Assembly: GCF_963675305.1 (NCBI RefSeq)
Contig: NZ_OY776147.1
Location: forward strand, 124,001 to 188,000
DNA from: an uncultured Hyphomonas sp.
GTDB taxonomy: Bacteria > Pseudomonadota > Alphaproteobacteria > Caulobacterales > Hyphomonadaceae
Reading direction: 5' to 3'
DNA: 64,000 nucleotides
Below are positions 54,874-63,731 of this stretch, piece by piece. Below the pieces are notes generated by a model. That model was given only the letters and a program-made list of their open reading frames with translations. It made no database searches and was not told the DNA's origin. Both the position numbers and the translations under genes were made by a program. Each line of letters begins with the position of its first letter. The stretch's first letter is position 1.

Positions 54874-57420
54874 ATGAGTGCGAACAGAGACACGCCGCAG
54901 GATGATCCGCCCCGGAGCAATCCGGTGCCGGTGCTGCTGGCCCTGCTTGCCTTCGCTGCCGCCATCTATGCCATCCATGGCCGGCTGGATCACATGTCGA
55001 TGCACCAGGTATATGGCCGGTTTGCCGCGCTGAGCTGGCCAGCTGTCCTGATTGCCTTCGCCGGCATGCTGGCGAGTTATGCAATGGCTGTGCTGAGGGA
55101 TGGTCTCACACTGCGTCATCTGGGCCTCGCGCGGTCCTGGCGGGACCTTGCCTTCATCTCTTTCACGGCGCAGGCCGTCGGCAACTCCCTTGGTGAGGCG
55201 GAACTGACCGGCGGCAATGTCCGGACCCGGATTTATGGCGGGCTTGGCCTGTCGGAAGATGAAAGTGCGGCGGTTTCCCGCCTCGTGCGGATCAGCCTGA
55301 CGGTCGGGGCGCTGGCGCTCAGCGGGCTCGGCCTTGTGTTCGAATCTTCGGCGTTCCCGGTGCATTTCGGTTTTCCGGACCAGGCGGCCATCGGCATCGG
55401 TTGCGTCCTGCTGGCACTTGTCCTCTGGCATATCGGAAATGCCAGCCTGCTGGGGCCCGGTGGATGGCAGGGTGTGATGACGCGGGTCGCGGTCAGTTTT
55501 GCAGACTGGACGGCGGCGGGCCTCGTCCTCTTCGCGCTGCTGCCGGAAGACACCGCAATCGGCTTTGCTGCGTTCGTGCCGGTCTTTGCGCTGGCGTGCC
55601 TCGCGGGTGGCCTGAGCGGCCTGCCGGGCGGTATCGGGGTGTTCGAGGCGGTCATTCTCCTGCTCGTTCCAGCCAGTCCGGTCGAGGGGCTGGTGGCCAG
55701 CCTGATCGCCTTCCGCGTGATCTATTATCTCGTGCCGCTGGTGCTGGCCGCAACGGGGATGAGCCGGCGCCTTCTTACCCGGCACGGACCGGCCCTTCAG
55801 GGGCTCGGGCGCGGGGCAGGGGACATCGCGACCCTGTTCGCGCCGGTCGTGTTCGGCCTGCTCGCCTTCGCAAGCGGCACCTATATTCTTGTGGCCGCGA
55901 TGACGCCCGCCCTGGCTGCGCCGCTGATGGCTGCGGCTCGGTACCTGCCTCTGCCGGTGATCGAGCTGTCGCACTTCCTCGCCTCGATCATCGGTCTCTT
56001 CCTGCTGATCGTGGCGAACGGCCTGTCGCGGCGGCTCAGCCATGCCTGGATGGTGGCCATGGGCCTGCTGGTTGCGGGCGGCGTGCTCACCCTCACCAAG
56101 GGCGCCACGCTGGACGAGGCCTTGCCGCTCCTGATCGTGCTGGCGCTGCTGGGTCTGGCGCGGCCGGCCTTCTATCGCGCGACGCCGCTGGCAGAGACCC
56201 GGCTAACACCGGTCATGGCGCTGGCCGTCATCGCGACGCTCGGCGCGGTGATCTGGCTGGGGTTTTTCTCCTATCAGCATGTCGAATACCGGGACGATCT
56301 CTGGTGGCAGGTGGCGCTGGAGGGCGGCGCCTCGCGGTTTCTGAGAGCCGCAGGCGGGGTGAGCGTTCTGGCTTTCCTCTACTTTGCCTGGAACTGGCTG
56401 CGCCCGCTGCATGCCCCGCCGGAAGAGGCACCTCCGATGGACGACATCCGGCAGATCATCGCAGGCGCGGACCTCGCGCGGCCAGATGCGGCGCTGGCGC
56501 TCAGCGGGGACATGCGGTTCCATCTCAGCCCCTCGCGGCGTTCTTTCATCATGTTCGGTGTACGGGGCGGCCATTGGGTTGCCATGGGAGAGCCTGTCGG
56601 GCTTGCCGAAGAGATCCCGTCGCTGGTCTGGTCTTTCCGGGAGGCCGCCGACGCGGCTGGCGCAGGCATCGTGTTCTACGCCATCGGCCGGAATTTCCTG
56701 CCGCTGGCTGTCGAGCTTGGCCTGGCGGTCCAGAAGATCGGCGAGACGGCAATTGTGCCGCTGACGGATTTCACGCTCGAAGGGTCCGATCGCTCGCGCC
56801 TGCGGCAGGTCTATAACCGGGCCGGCCGCGACGGGGTGAGCTTTGAGGTGCTGGCGCCGGAGGATGTCCCGGCGCACATGGACCGGCTGAAAGAGATTTC
56901 GGACGAATGGCTGGACGCGCATGGCGGGGCGGAGAAGGGATTTTCCCTCGGCCGGTTCGATCCGGACTATATCGCGAATTTTCCCATCGCCATCGCCCGG
57001 CTGGACGGGGAGATCGTTGCCTTCGCCAATCTCTGGCCGGGCGCGGGCAAACACGAGATCGCCATCGACCTGATGCGCTTTTCCGCGGCCGCCCCGCGTG
57101 CCGTGATGGACTACCTCTTCATCTCGGCGATGCTGTGGGCCAAAGAGGCAGGCTATCAGCGCTTCGATCTTGGCATGGCGCCGCTGTCCGGGCTGGAGGC
57201 GCACCGCCTCGCTCCGGCGATGACGCGTGTCGGCGCCTTTCTGTTCGAACATGCCAATGCTGTGTACGGATTTGAGGGCCTCAGGTCCTACAAGGGCAAG
57301 TTCCATCCTGTGTGGGAACCGCTTTACCTCGCTGCGCCGAATGCGCGGGAGCTACCGGGGGCGCTCGCGGATGTTGCCATCCTGACGAGCGGCGGCCTCG
57401 CCCGGATATTCCACAAGTAG
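54874..57420 (+). CDS. mprF: Lysylphosphatidylglycerol synthetase/flippase (MprF-like)
   Basis: 848 residues. The N-terminal half (to about 500) has twelve or more transmembrane helices and the LSGLPGGIGVFEAV motif of the flippase domain. The C-terminal half (about 530-848) is a DUF2156/GNAT-type domain (ALSGDMRFHLSPSRRSFIMF, RSYKGKFHPVWEPLYLA) that transfers an amino acid from aminoacyl-tRNA to phosphatidylglycerol. In other bacteria this confers resistance to cationic peptides. The aminoacyl donor is unknown here. It ends the argH-lysA series. Confidence 0.95.
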   Translation: MSANRDTPQDDPPRSNPVPVLLALLAFAAAIYAIHGRLDHMSMHQVYGRFAALSWPAVLIAFAGMLASYAMAVLRDGLTLRHLGLARSWRDLAFISFTAQAVGNSLGEAELTGGNVRTRIYGGLGLSEDESAAVSRLVRISLTVGALALSGLGLVFESSAFPVHFGFPDQAAIGIGCVLLALVLWHIGNASLLGPGGWQGVMTRVAVSFADWTAAGLVLFALLPEDTAIGFAAFVPVFALACLAGGLSGLPGGIGVFEAVILLLVPASPVEGLVASLIAFRVIYYLVPLVLAATGMSRRLLTRHGPALQGLGRGAGDIATLFAPVVFGLLAFASGTYILVAAMTPALAAPLMAAARYLPLPVIELSHFLASIIGLFLLIVANGLSRRLSHAWMVAMGLLVAGGVLTLTKGATLDEALPLLIVLALLGLARPAFYRATPLAETRLTPVMALAVIATLGAVIWLGFFSYQHVEYRDDLWWQVALEGGASRFLRAAGGVSVLAFLYFAWNWLRPLHAPPEEAPPMDDIRQIIAGADLARPDAALALSGDMRFHLSPSRRSFIMFGVRGGHWVAMGEPVGLAEEIPSLVWSFREAADAAGAGIVFYAIGRNFLPLAVELGLAVQKIGETAIVPLTDFTLEGSDRSRLRQVYNRAGRDGVSFEVLAPEDVPAHMDRLKEISDEWLDAHGGAEKGFSLGRFDPDYIANFPIAIARLDGEIVAFANLWPGAGKHEIAIDLMRFSAAAPRAVMDYLFISAMLWAKEAGYQRFDLGMAPLSGLEAHRLAPAMTRVGAFLFEHANAVYGFEGLRSYKGKFHPVWEPLYLAAPNARELPGALADVAILTSGGLARIFHK

Positions 57421-57478
57421 CGCCCCTTGCGTCGGGCCCGCGTGTCTGCCTTGATGCGTGCAAAACAGGGAGACAGTG

Positions 57479-58438
57479 ATGGCACGCTGGGAATACACGC
57501 ACGGCCTGAAGGGTATTGGCAACGGCCTCTATGCCTGGCTCCAGCCGGACGGTGGCTGGGGCTGGTCGAATGCCGGCCTCATCGTCGACGGGGACCAGTC
57601 GTTGCTGGTCGACACGCTGTTCGACATGCACCTGACGCGCGACATGCTGGATGCCATGGCGGATGCCTCCGGCGTCCGCGCCGAAGCGATCGGCACCATC
57701 GTCAACACCCATGCCAATGGCGATCACTGTCACGGCAATGGTTGCTGTCCGCATGCGGAGATCATCGCTTCGGATGCGAGCGCGAAGGAAATGGCCGAAG
57801 TGCCGCCCGCCATGCTGGCCCAGTTCAAGAAAATGGGCGGACAGCTCGGCCCGGCCGGCACCTATTTCGCAGACATCTTCGGTCCGTTCGATTTCGATGC
57901 GGTCGAAGAACGCCTGCCGACCCAGACATTCACCGGCCGGATGGACCTGACCATCGGCGACAAGACGGTGGAGCTGATCGAGGTTGGCCCCGCGCACACG
58001 GGCGGCGATGTCATCGTCCACGTACCGCAGGACCGCACCGTGTTCACAGGTGACATCCTCTTCATCGACGGCACGCCCCTGATGTGGGCGGGGCCGGTGA
58101 AGAACTGGATCAATGCGTGCGAGAAGATCATCGGCATGGACGCCGATGTCATTGTGCCGGGGCATGGTCCGATTACGGATAAGGCCGGGGTTCAGCGCGT
58201 TGCCGACTATCTCGCCTATATCGATGCCGAGGCGCGCAAGCGCTATGATGCTGGTCTTGGCGTGCGTGAGGCCGCGCTCGATATTGCGCTCGGCGATTAT
58301 GCCAATTGGGGCGATGCCGAACGGATCGCCGTCAATGTCGACAGCCTCTACCGCGAATATCGCGGCGACGGGCAGGTAACGCCGGTGATGGACCTGTTTG
58401 CGCTGATGGCCGAAACGCGGGATGCGATGCGGGCCTAG
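57479..58438 (+). CDS. MBL-fold metallo-hydrolase with HxNxDH motif
   Basis: 319 residues from the ATG at 57479 (GGGAG six bases upstream). Metallo-beta-lactamase fold with GHGPITD, FTGDILF and AHTGGDVIVH motifs. The first metal motif is THANGDH (78-83): the second His of HxHxDH is Asn80. This variant exists in some subfamilies and implies a changed metal site, not a loss of fold. The substrate is unknown. The next gene starts four bases after the stop. Confidence 0.9.
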   Translation: MARWEYTHGLKGIGNGLYAWLQPDGGWGWSNAGLIVDGDQSLLVDTLFDMHLTRDMLDAMADASGVRAEAIGTIVNTHANGDHCHGNGCCPHAEIIASDASAKEMAEVPPAMLAQFKKMGGQLGPAGTYFADIFGPFDFDAVEERLPTQTFTGRMDLTIGDKTVELIEVGPAHTGGDVIVHVPQDRTVFTGDILFIDGTPLMWAGPVKNWINACEKIIGMDADVIVPGHGPITDKAGVQRVADYLAYIDAEARKRYDAGLGVREAALDIALGDYANWGDAERIAVNVDSLYREYRGDGQVTPVMDLFALMAETRDAMRA

Positions 58439-58442
58439 GGCA

Positions 58443-58937
58443 ATGGTGACGTACTGGTGCACACCCTGTGCGGAAGATGCTGCCCGCTATCGCGTGGTCA
58501 TCAAGGCTTTGGCCCTGGCACAAGGCGCGCCCGCCTATCAGGCGCATCTGACACTCGGAACTTTGGAACAAGCGGCATCTGATCTCAGCGAGGTCATTGC
58601 CGCATTGAGAGGGCTTGTCCTTGAGCCGACGGGCATTGCTGAAACGGATGTCTTCACCAAATCGCTTTTTGTGCAGTTCGTGGCGTCAACTCCGCTGCTT
58701 GCTGCACGGTCCCAGCTGGAGAAATTGCCGGGGTTTCGTCCGGGCAGGGCCTTTGATCCACATATCAGCCTTTGTTATGGCGCGCCGCCCGAGGGCAGTG
58801 CGGCACAGCGCGATGTGCAGGATTTGCTAAGTGCGCCCGTGCGTTTCGACAGACTGGTTGCGGTGAATATTACGCTGCCGATTGAGAGCTATGCGGATGT
58901 TATGGCTTGGTCGGTGGCGGGGACCTACGAGATTTAA
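58443..58937 (+). CDS. 2H phosphoesterase / cyclic phosphodiesterase-like protein
   Basis: 164 residues. Two tetrapeptide motifs, HLTL (in AHLTLGTL) and HISL (in PHISLCYG), are the HxT/S pair of 2H phosphoesterases. Similar to cyclic nucleotide phosphodiesterases that open ADP-ribose 1'',2''-cyclic phosphate or 2',3'-cyclic nucleotides. Start ATG at 58443, with four intergenic bases after the MBL gene, so probably an operon with it. Biological substrate unknown. Confidence 0.82.
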   Translation: MVTYWCTPCAEDAARYRVVIKALALAQGAPAYQAHLTLGTLEQAASDLSEVIAALRGLVLEPTGIAETDVFTKSLFVQFVASTPLLAARSQLEKLPGFRPGRAFDPHISLCYGAPPEGSAAQRDVQDLLSAPVRFDRLVAVNITLPIESYADVMAWSVAGTYEI

Positions 58938-58947
58938 TCTCAGGCAC

Positions 58948-59520
58948 CTATCGGTTCGCGCCCGGCACCCACTTAATATCATCTGCGCCGTTCGCATTCG
59001 CCGCGCGGGCCGCGACAAACAGCCAGTCCGACAGGCGGTTGATGAAGGCAAGTGCTTCGGGGCTGACCGGCTCGTTCTCCATGCCAGAAAGTTCCGCGAT
59101 CTTTCGCTCTGCCGTGCGGCAGAGGGTGCGCGCGACATGTAGTTGCGCGGCCAGTGGAGATCCGCCCGGCAGGATGAAACTGTCCAGCGGCGGAATGCGC
59201 GCATTCATTGCGTCGATTTCTTCCTCCAGCCGCCTCACCTGGGATTCAACGATGCGCAGCGGCGTCCATTCCAGCACGCGCCCCCGGTCGGGCGTGGCAA
59301 GGTCAGCGCCCAGGTCAAACAGATCATTCTGTATACGGCGGATAGCGGTCAGCATTTCATCTTCGGCATGCAGGGCAGCGACGCCGAGCGCGGCATTTAC
59401 CTCATCCACGCAGCCATAGGAGGCGACGCGAGGATGCCATTTGTCCACCTGTTCGCCCGTGGAGAGGCGCGTTTGCCCCTTGTCCCCGGTGCGGGTGTAG
59501 ATCTTGTCGAGTTTGACCAT
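58948..59520 (-). CDS. Cob(I)alamin adenosyltransferase, PduO type
   Basis: Makes adenosylcobalamin by moving an adenosyl group from ATP to cob(I)alamin. 190 residues; KIYTRTGDKGQTRLSTGE at the start, YGCVDEVNAALG, RIQNDLFDLGADLATP and FILPGGSPLAAQLHVARTLCRTAER are family marks, as in MMAB. Preceded by GAGGAGA. The small twin-helix gene is just upstream on the same strand, the usual alphaproteobacterial neighbour. Confidence 0.95.
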   Translation of the reverse strand: MVKLDKIYTRTGDKGQTRLSTGEQVDKWHPRVASYGCVDEVNAALGVAALHAEDEMLTAIRRIQNDLFDLGADLATPDRGRVLEWTPLRIVESQVRRLEEEIDAMNARIPPLDSFILPGGSPLAAQLHVARTLCRTAERKIAELSGMENEPVSPEALAFINRLSDWLFVAARAANANGADDIKWVPGANR

Positions 59521-59538
59521 GGGGTCTCCTCAGGAATG

Positions 59539-59745
59539 TCAGAAATGAATGGCGCCGGCCATGAAGCCGATCCCCACCAGAAGGGCGATCGCGATGGCCT
59601 GGATGAAAATACGCATCCGCATCAGCTTGTTAGAGCGGCTGGGCTGGTTCTCGTCGGTGCGGGCGAGGTTGGCGATGCCGAGGCCCAGTACGACCAGCAG
59701 GGCCGCCAGGGCGCCGTAAAACAGAATGGTAATCAGCATTTGCAT
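59539..59745 (-). CDS. Twin-transmembrane-helix small protein (HIG1-like)
   Basis: 68 residues with two membrane helices (LITILFYGALAALLVVLGLGI and FIQAIAIALLVGIGFMAGAI) and a short charged hinge (RTDENQPSRSNKLMRMR). Similar small proteins beside the adenosyltransferase gene are common in alphaproteobacteria; the HIG1/hypoxia-induced fold suggests a link with respiratory complexes. Start ATG at 59745 fits; the longer frame upstream lacks features. 18 bp before the adenosyltransferase gene. Confidence 0.85.
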   Translation of the reverse strand: MQMLITILFYGALAALLVVLGLGIANLARTDENQPSRSNKLMRMRIFIQAIAIALLVGIGFMAGAIHF

Positions 59746-59839
59746 ATCGTGTCGCCTTTCCGGCCTTGTAATCACTCTAACATAGGCTGGCGAGCCCCGG
59801 GGGACAGGCGCGAAAGCGTCGCGCCCGGCCTGTCTCGCC

Positions 59840-60148
59840 TCAGCCGCCGGATTCCAGCCGAGCCGCGAGGGCTTCGATCCGCTCGGACACCGACGCCATG
59901 GCCTCGGCTGCCTTTTGCTCAGCAGCAGGGGAGGACCCGCCAGTGCGCCGCGCCGAGTCCAGCTCATCCAGCAGGGCGAGCGCCGTGATCAGCAACAGGC
60001 GGTCTTCGCCGATATCGCCGACGGCGCTGGCGATATGCTTTACCCGCGCGTCCAGCTGCTGGGACAGCGCGACGATCCGTGCCTCCTGTCCGGGCGCGCA
60101 GGCGATGGAATAATTCCGGCCGCGCAGGGTGATGTCGGCCTTGGCCAT
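59840..60148 (-). CDS. zapA: Cell-division protein ZapA
   Basis: Binds FtsZ and bundles its filaments at the division ring. 102 residues: a short beta-rich N-terminus (ADITLRGRNYSIACAPGQEARI) and a long helix (LLLITALALLDELDSARR) that forms the dimer/tetramer coiled coil. ATG at 60148 has AAGGAGGG upstream. Four bases after the DUF4164 gene, usual pair. Confidence 0.9.
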   Translation of the reverse strand: MAKADITLRGRNYSIACAPGQEARIVALSQQLDARVKHIASAVGDIGEDRLLLITALALLDELDSARRTGGSSPAAEQKAAEAMASVSERIEALAARLESGG

Positions 60149-60152
60149 GCCT

Positions 60153-60422
60153 TCAGCCCTCCTTGCCGAGGGCAGCGCGCACTTCTTCAATTGCCGCGCC
60201 AAGGGCCGCACTGGCTTCGTCCGCCAGGCCCTGCAATTCGGTCTCGCGGGCAAGGGAGGCGTCGAGTTCCTCGGCCAGTCTTTCCCGGTCAGACACAAGC
60301 GCTGCCATTTCTGCGGCGACCACGTCGGGATCGCCGGCACGGGCCAGCAGGCCGTCCACGGCCCCCTCAAGGCGCCGGATGGCCGCATCGAGGCGGCGTG
60401 ATTCGCGGTCGATGTCGCTCAT
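60153..60422 (-). CDS. DUF4164-like coiled-coil protein
   Basis: 89 residues, almost all helical with heptad-like spacing (DIDRESRRLDAAIRRLE, EMAALVSDRERLAEELDASL). No catalytic motif. Beside zapA in many alphaproteobacteria, so a role with ZapA or the division ring is plausible but unproven. ATG at 60422; the longer start at 60443 is less likely. Confidence 0.78.
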   Translation of the reverse strand: MSDIDRESRRLDAAIRRLEGAVDGLLARAGDPDVVAAEMAALVSDRERLAEELDASLARETELQGLADEASAALGAAIEEVRAALGKEG

Positions 60423-60445
60423 GTTTCCAAGGCTTAAACTCAATA

Positions 60446-60478
60446 CGCAGCTACGCCAAGCGGCTTGACGTAGCTGCG
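60446..60478. promoter_or_regulatory. 33-nt near-palindrome in tkt/DUF4164-zapA intergenic region
   Basis: CGCAGCTACG (60446-60455) is the exact reverse complement of 60469-60478, and inside CAAG (60457-60460) pairs with CTTG (60464-60467) around CGG, with one mismatched pair. It overlaps TTGACG, a possible -35 for tkt (60465-60470). Operator or hairpin function is inferred. Confidence 0.6.
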
Positions 60479-60526
60479 GGAGTCTGGCCTAGCACACTTC
60501 CGGAGCGACTGAGGGAGACCAGCAGA

Positions 60527-62497
60527 ATGGCTGTAACCAACCGGGACATGGCAAATGCCGTTCGTGCCCTATCCATGGATGCGGTGGAAGCCGCCAAATC
60601 GGGCCATGTCGGCCTGCCGCTGGGCATGGCGGATGCAGCCACTGTGCTGTTCCGCAAATTCCTGAAATTTGACCCGGCTGACCCCAATTGGGCCGACCGC
60701 GACCGGTTCGTCCTGTCGGCGGGCCACGGCTCGATGCTGATCTATTCGTTGCTGCACCTGACGGGCTACAAATCTGTCTCGCGCGACGATATCCGCAATT
60801 TCCGCCAGCTGGGCGCGAAGACGCCGGGCCATCCCGAAAACTTCGTCACGCCGGGCGTGGAGACCACGACCGGTCCGCTGGGGCAGGGCATCGCCACCGC
60901 CGTCGGCATGGCCATGGCAGAGCGTCACCTGAACGCGCGCTTCGGTGATGATCTCGTCGACCACCACACTTATGTCATCGCGGGCGATGGCTGCCTGATG
61001 GAAGGCATCAGCCAGGAAGCGATCACGCTGGCCGGGCATCTGAAGCTGAACAAGCTGATCGTCCTGTTCGATGACAACTCCGTCACCATCGATGGCGGCA
61101 CGGACCTCTCTGACAACACAGACCAGTGCGCCCGTTTCGAAGCCTCCGGCTGGGTCACGAAGAAAGTGGACGGCCATGACGAGAAGTCCGTCGAGGCCGC
61201 ACTGACCTGGGCGAAGAAGCAGAAGAAGCCGGTCATGCTCGCCGTGAAGACGATCATCGGCTATGGCGCGCCCAAGATCGCCGGCACCGGCAAGGCCCAT
61301 GGCGGCCCGTATGGCGCAGAAGAGATCGCCGGCATCCGCGAAAACATTGGCTGGAAATATCCGCCCTTCGAAGTGCCGGCCGCCATCGAGAAAGCCTGGG
61401 CAAAAGCCGGGGAGCGCTCGAAGAAGGAACACGAGGCCTGGAAGAAGCGTCTTGCTGCGTCCGATCACAAAGGCGAATTCAACGCCGCCATGACCGGCCG
61501 CCTGCCGAAGAACATCGCCAAGGCGATCATCAAGCATAAGAAGGCGGTTGCTGAAGGCGGCGAGAAGAAAGCCACCCGCCAGTGGAGCGGCGCAGCGCTG
61601 GAAGTGCTGACGCACCTGGTGCCGGAAATGGTCGGCGGCTCGGCAGACCTGACGGGCTCCAACAATACCAAGACCAGCCACACAGAGCCGATGACGCCGA
61701 AGAACTGGGGCGGTCGCTATGTCCACTATGGCGTGCGCGAGCATGGCATGGCCGCGGCGATGAACGGCATGGCGCTGCATGGCGGCATCCTGCCTTATTC
61801 CGGCACGTTCCTCGTCTTCGCAGACTATTCGCGCGGCGCGATCCGCCTCGGCGCCCTGATGGGCACGCGTGTTGTGCATGTCATGACGCACGATTCCATC
61901 GGCCTTGGTGAAGACGGCCCGACCCACCAGCCGGTGGAACACGTCGCCAGCCTGCGCGCCATGCCGAACATGCTGGTCTTCCGCCCGGCGGACGGCGTGG
62001 AAACGGCCGAGTGCTGGGAACTCGCCATCGCGAACGAGACCGGCCCGTCCATCATGGCGCTGACGCGGCAGGGCGTTGCTCCGGCCCGGACGACGCATAC
62101 GGACGATAACCTTTCCGCCAAGGGCGCCTATGTGCTATCCGACTGCAAGGGTAAGGCGCAGGCCACCATCCTGGCCACCGGCTCCGAAGTCGAAATCGCG
62201 CTGGCCGCGCAGGAGATGCTGGCCGAAGACGGCATCGCCGCGCGCGTCGTGTCGTGCCCATGCCTTGAACTGTTCGAACAGCAGCACGGCAATTACCGCA
62301 AATCCGTCCTCGGCACTGCGCCGCGTGTGGCGGTCGAGGCCGGTGTCCGCTTCGGCTGGGATCGCTGGATCGGCGAAGATGGCGGCTTTGTCGGCATGAA
62401 CAGCTTCGGTGCTTCGGCCCCGTACACCGATCTCTACAAGAAGTTCGGCATTACCGCTCAGGCCGTTGTGGCCGAAGTGAAGAAGCGCATCGCTTAA
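60527..62497 (+). CDS. tkt: Transketolase
   Basis: Thiamine-diphosphate enzyme of the pentose-phosphate (and Calvin) pathways, moving two-carbon units between sugars. 656 residues from the ATG at 60527, with GAGGGAGA eight bases before it. TPP motif VIAGDGCLMEGISQEA, then DDNSVTIDG, EMVGGSADLTGSN, FRPADGVE and a C-terminal ATGSEVEIAL region. An open frame to 59915 upstream overlaps the antisense zapA region and is not coding. Confidence 0.97.
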   Translation: MAVTNRDMANAVRALSMDAVEAAKSGHVGLPLGMADAATVLFRKFLKFDPADPNWADRDRFVLSAGHGSMLIYSLLHLTGYKSVSRDDIRNFRQLGAKTPGHPENFVTPGVETTTGPLGQGIATAVGMAMAERHLNARFGDDLVDHHTYVIAGDGCLMEGISQEAITLAGHLKLNKLIVLFDDNSVTIDGGTDLSDNTDQCARFEASGWVTKKVDGHDEKSVEAALTWAKKQKKPVMLAVKTIIGYGAPKIAGTGKAHGGPYGAEEIAGIRENIGWKYPPFEVPAAIEKAWAKAGERSKKEHEAWKKRLAASDHKGEFNAAMTGRLPKNIAKAIIKHKKAVAEGGEKKATRQWSGAALEVLTHLVPEMVGGSADLTGSNNTKTSHTEPMTPKNWGGRYVHYGVREHGMAAAMNGMALHGGILPYSGTFLVFADYSRGAIRLGALMGTRVVHVMTHDSIGLGEDGPTHQPVEHVASLRAMPNMLVFRPADGVETAECWELAIANETGPSIMALTRQGVAPARTTHTDDNLSAKGAYVLSDCKGKAQATILATGSEVEIALAAQEMLAEDGIAARVVSCPCLELFEQQHGNYRKSVLGTAPRVAVEAGVRFGWDRWIGEDGGFVGMNSFGASAPYTDLYKKFGITAQAVVAEVKKRIA

Positions 62498-62504
62498 GAC
62501 GGCT

Positions 62505-63638
62505 TCAGCGGCCGGTATAATTCGCCCTCGGACGAATAAGCCGGCCGCTAGCCTGCTGCTCAATCGCATGCGCGATCCAGCCGGCCATGCGCCCGCTGGC
62601 AAAGATCAGGAAGGGCGCATCCTCCGGCAGGGAGAGATGCACCGACAGCGCCGCCAGCGCCATGTCGACATTCGCCGCTTCGCCGCTGGCGGCTTCCGCG
62701 GCCTTGATGGCGCGCTTCAGGGGCGCGGCAGGTTTTATCCACCGGATCAGGGCGGCAGCCCGCGGGTCACCCGCCGGATAGAGCGCGTGGCCGACGGCCG
62801 GAATATGCTCACCCCTTGCGGCCAGGCCTGCCAGCGCCGCCTTCGGCCCATCTTCCATTGCCTGTTTGAGATAGGCGAGCGCCCGCGCCGAAGCCTCCCC
62901 ATGCAGCGGCCCGGTCAGCGTGGCGCAGCCTGCCAGGGCGCAGGCCGCCAGCGGTGCCCCGGTCGAGGCGGCGACCCGCGCCGCAAAGGTCGACGGGTTC
63001 AGCTCATGATCTGCCACCAGCACCAGCGCCCGGCGCAAGAGGTCCGTCCCCCCGGGTGAGAGGCCCCAATGCCGGCCCAGCCGCTGATGATAGAAGCCGC
63101 GTCCGCTGGTGCCTGTCACCGCGGTGCAGACGCCAGCCAGCAATTGCGCGCCATCCTCTGACAAGGCCGCGCTACCGCGTCCGAAGCTTGGTGGATCATG
63201 GGCTGCCCGGTCGGCCAGAAAGGCGAGCAGCCTGGCCTTGCCTGTGTCTCCTGCTGCCTCCTTTCCTGCGGCCGGGCGGCTGGGCGAGGGAGCGGGCGCC
63301 TGCCATAAAAGCGCCGCCGCTTCCTCCAGCGTGGCGTCTGCCGCGAGGCGTACGGCATCCTTGCCGCGATAGATCAGCTTGCCGTCGCGCACGGTGGTGA
63401 TCGCTGTTTCCATCACCGGGTCGCCCCAGGAAATGGCGGCGCTGGCGATGGCCTGCCGCCCGCGTCCGCTGCGGCGGCGTTTGACCAGTCCCGCAATATC
63501 TGCAGCGGAATAGACGCTTGAACGCGGATCAGTCTCGTCCGGCCGCGAGGCGATCAGCCCCCGGCTCACATAGGCGTAAAGCGTCTGCGGTTTCACCCCC
63601 AGCGCGTCCAGCGCGTCGTCTCGTCCAATCCAGCTCAT
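62505..63638 (-). CDS. Citrate-synthase-family protein with N-terminal helix-turn-helix
   Basis: 377 residues from the ATG at 63638. Residues about 1-60 read as a MerR/excisionase-type helix-turn-helix (DALDALGVKPQTLYAYVSRGLI, SVYSAADIAGLVKRRRS). The rest is a citrate-synthase domain with the active-site DHELNPSTFAARVA (His), GPLHGEASA, GHALYPAGDPRA and ASGRMAGWIAHAIEQ, so it looks catalytically intact. Citrate or methylcitrate synthase with possible DNA-binding role. Divergent from another citrate-synthase gene. Confidence 0.88.
   Translation of the reverse strand: MSWIGRDDALDALGVKPQTLYAYVSRGLIASRPDETDPRSSVYSAADIAGLVKRRRSGRGRQAIASAAISWGDPVMETAITTVRDGKLIYRGKDAVRLAADATLEEAAALLWQAPAPSPSRPAAGKEAAGDTGKARLLAFLADRAAHDPPSFGRGSAALSEDGAQLLAGVCTAVTGTSGRGFYHQRLGRHWGLSPGGTDLLRRALVLVADHELNPSTFAARVAASTGAPLAACALAGCATLTGPLHGEASARALAYLKQAMEDGPKAALAGLAARGEHIPAVGHALYPAGDPRAAALIRWIKPAAPLKRAIKAAEAASGEAANVDMALAALSVHLSLPEDAPFLIFASGRMAGWIAHAIEQQASGRLIRPRANYTGR
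62507..62549. repeat. Inverted repeat spanning the 3' end of the citrate-synthase-like gene
   Basis: AGCGGCCGG (62507-62515) pairs exactly with CCGGCCGCT (62541-62549), with inner TTCG/CGAA pairing at 62521-62524 and 62533-62536. Lies ten bases past the tkt stop; no T run, so a bidirectional RNA-stabilising or end structure is only a guess. Confidence 0.6.
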
Positions 63639-63731
63639 ATATTGATTATATTGATCAAGATTGACGAACACCAGCCCCGGCGCGACATGAAGCCCAGATT
63701 TGTTGCCCAGATTTGTTGAAGGAGATCGCTC
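63639..63731. promoter_or_regulatory. Divergent region between two citrate-synthase genes with direct repeats
   Basis: ATATTGATT (63639-63647) and ATATTGATC (63648-63656) are adjacent 9-bp repeats followed by AAGATTGAC, and CCCAGATTTGTTG is perfectly repeated in tandem at 63693-63705 and 63706-63718. Could be operator sites or a recent duplication. Confidence 0.65.

Noticed and set aside
59915..60526. 204-codon upstream extension of transketolase
   Set aside because: It is antisense to zapA and DUF4164 and has no transketolase similarity; the ATG at 60527 has a good ribosome-binding site.
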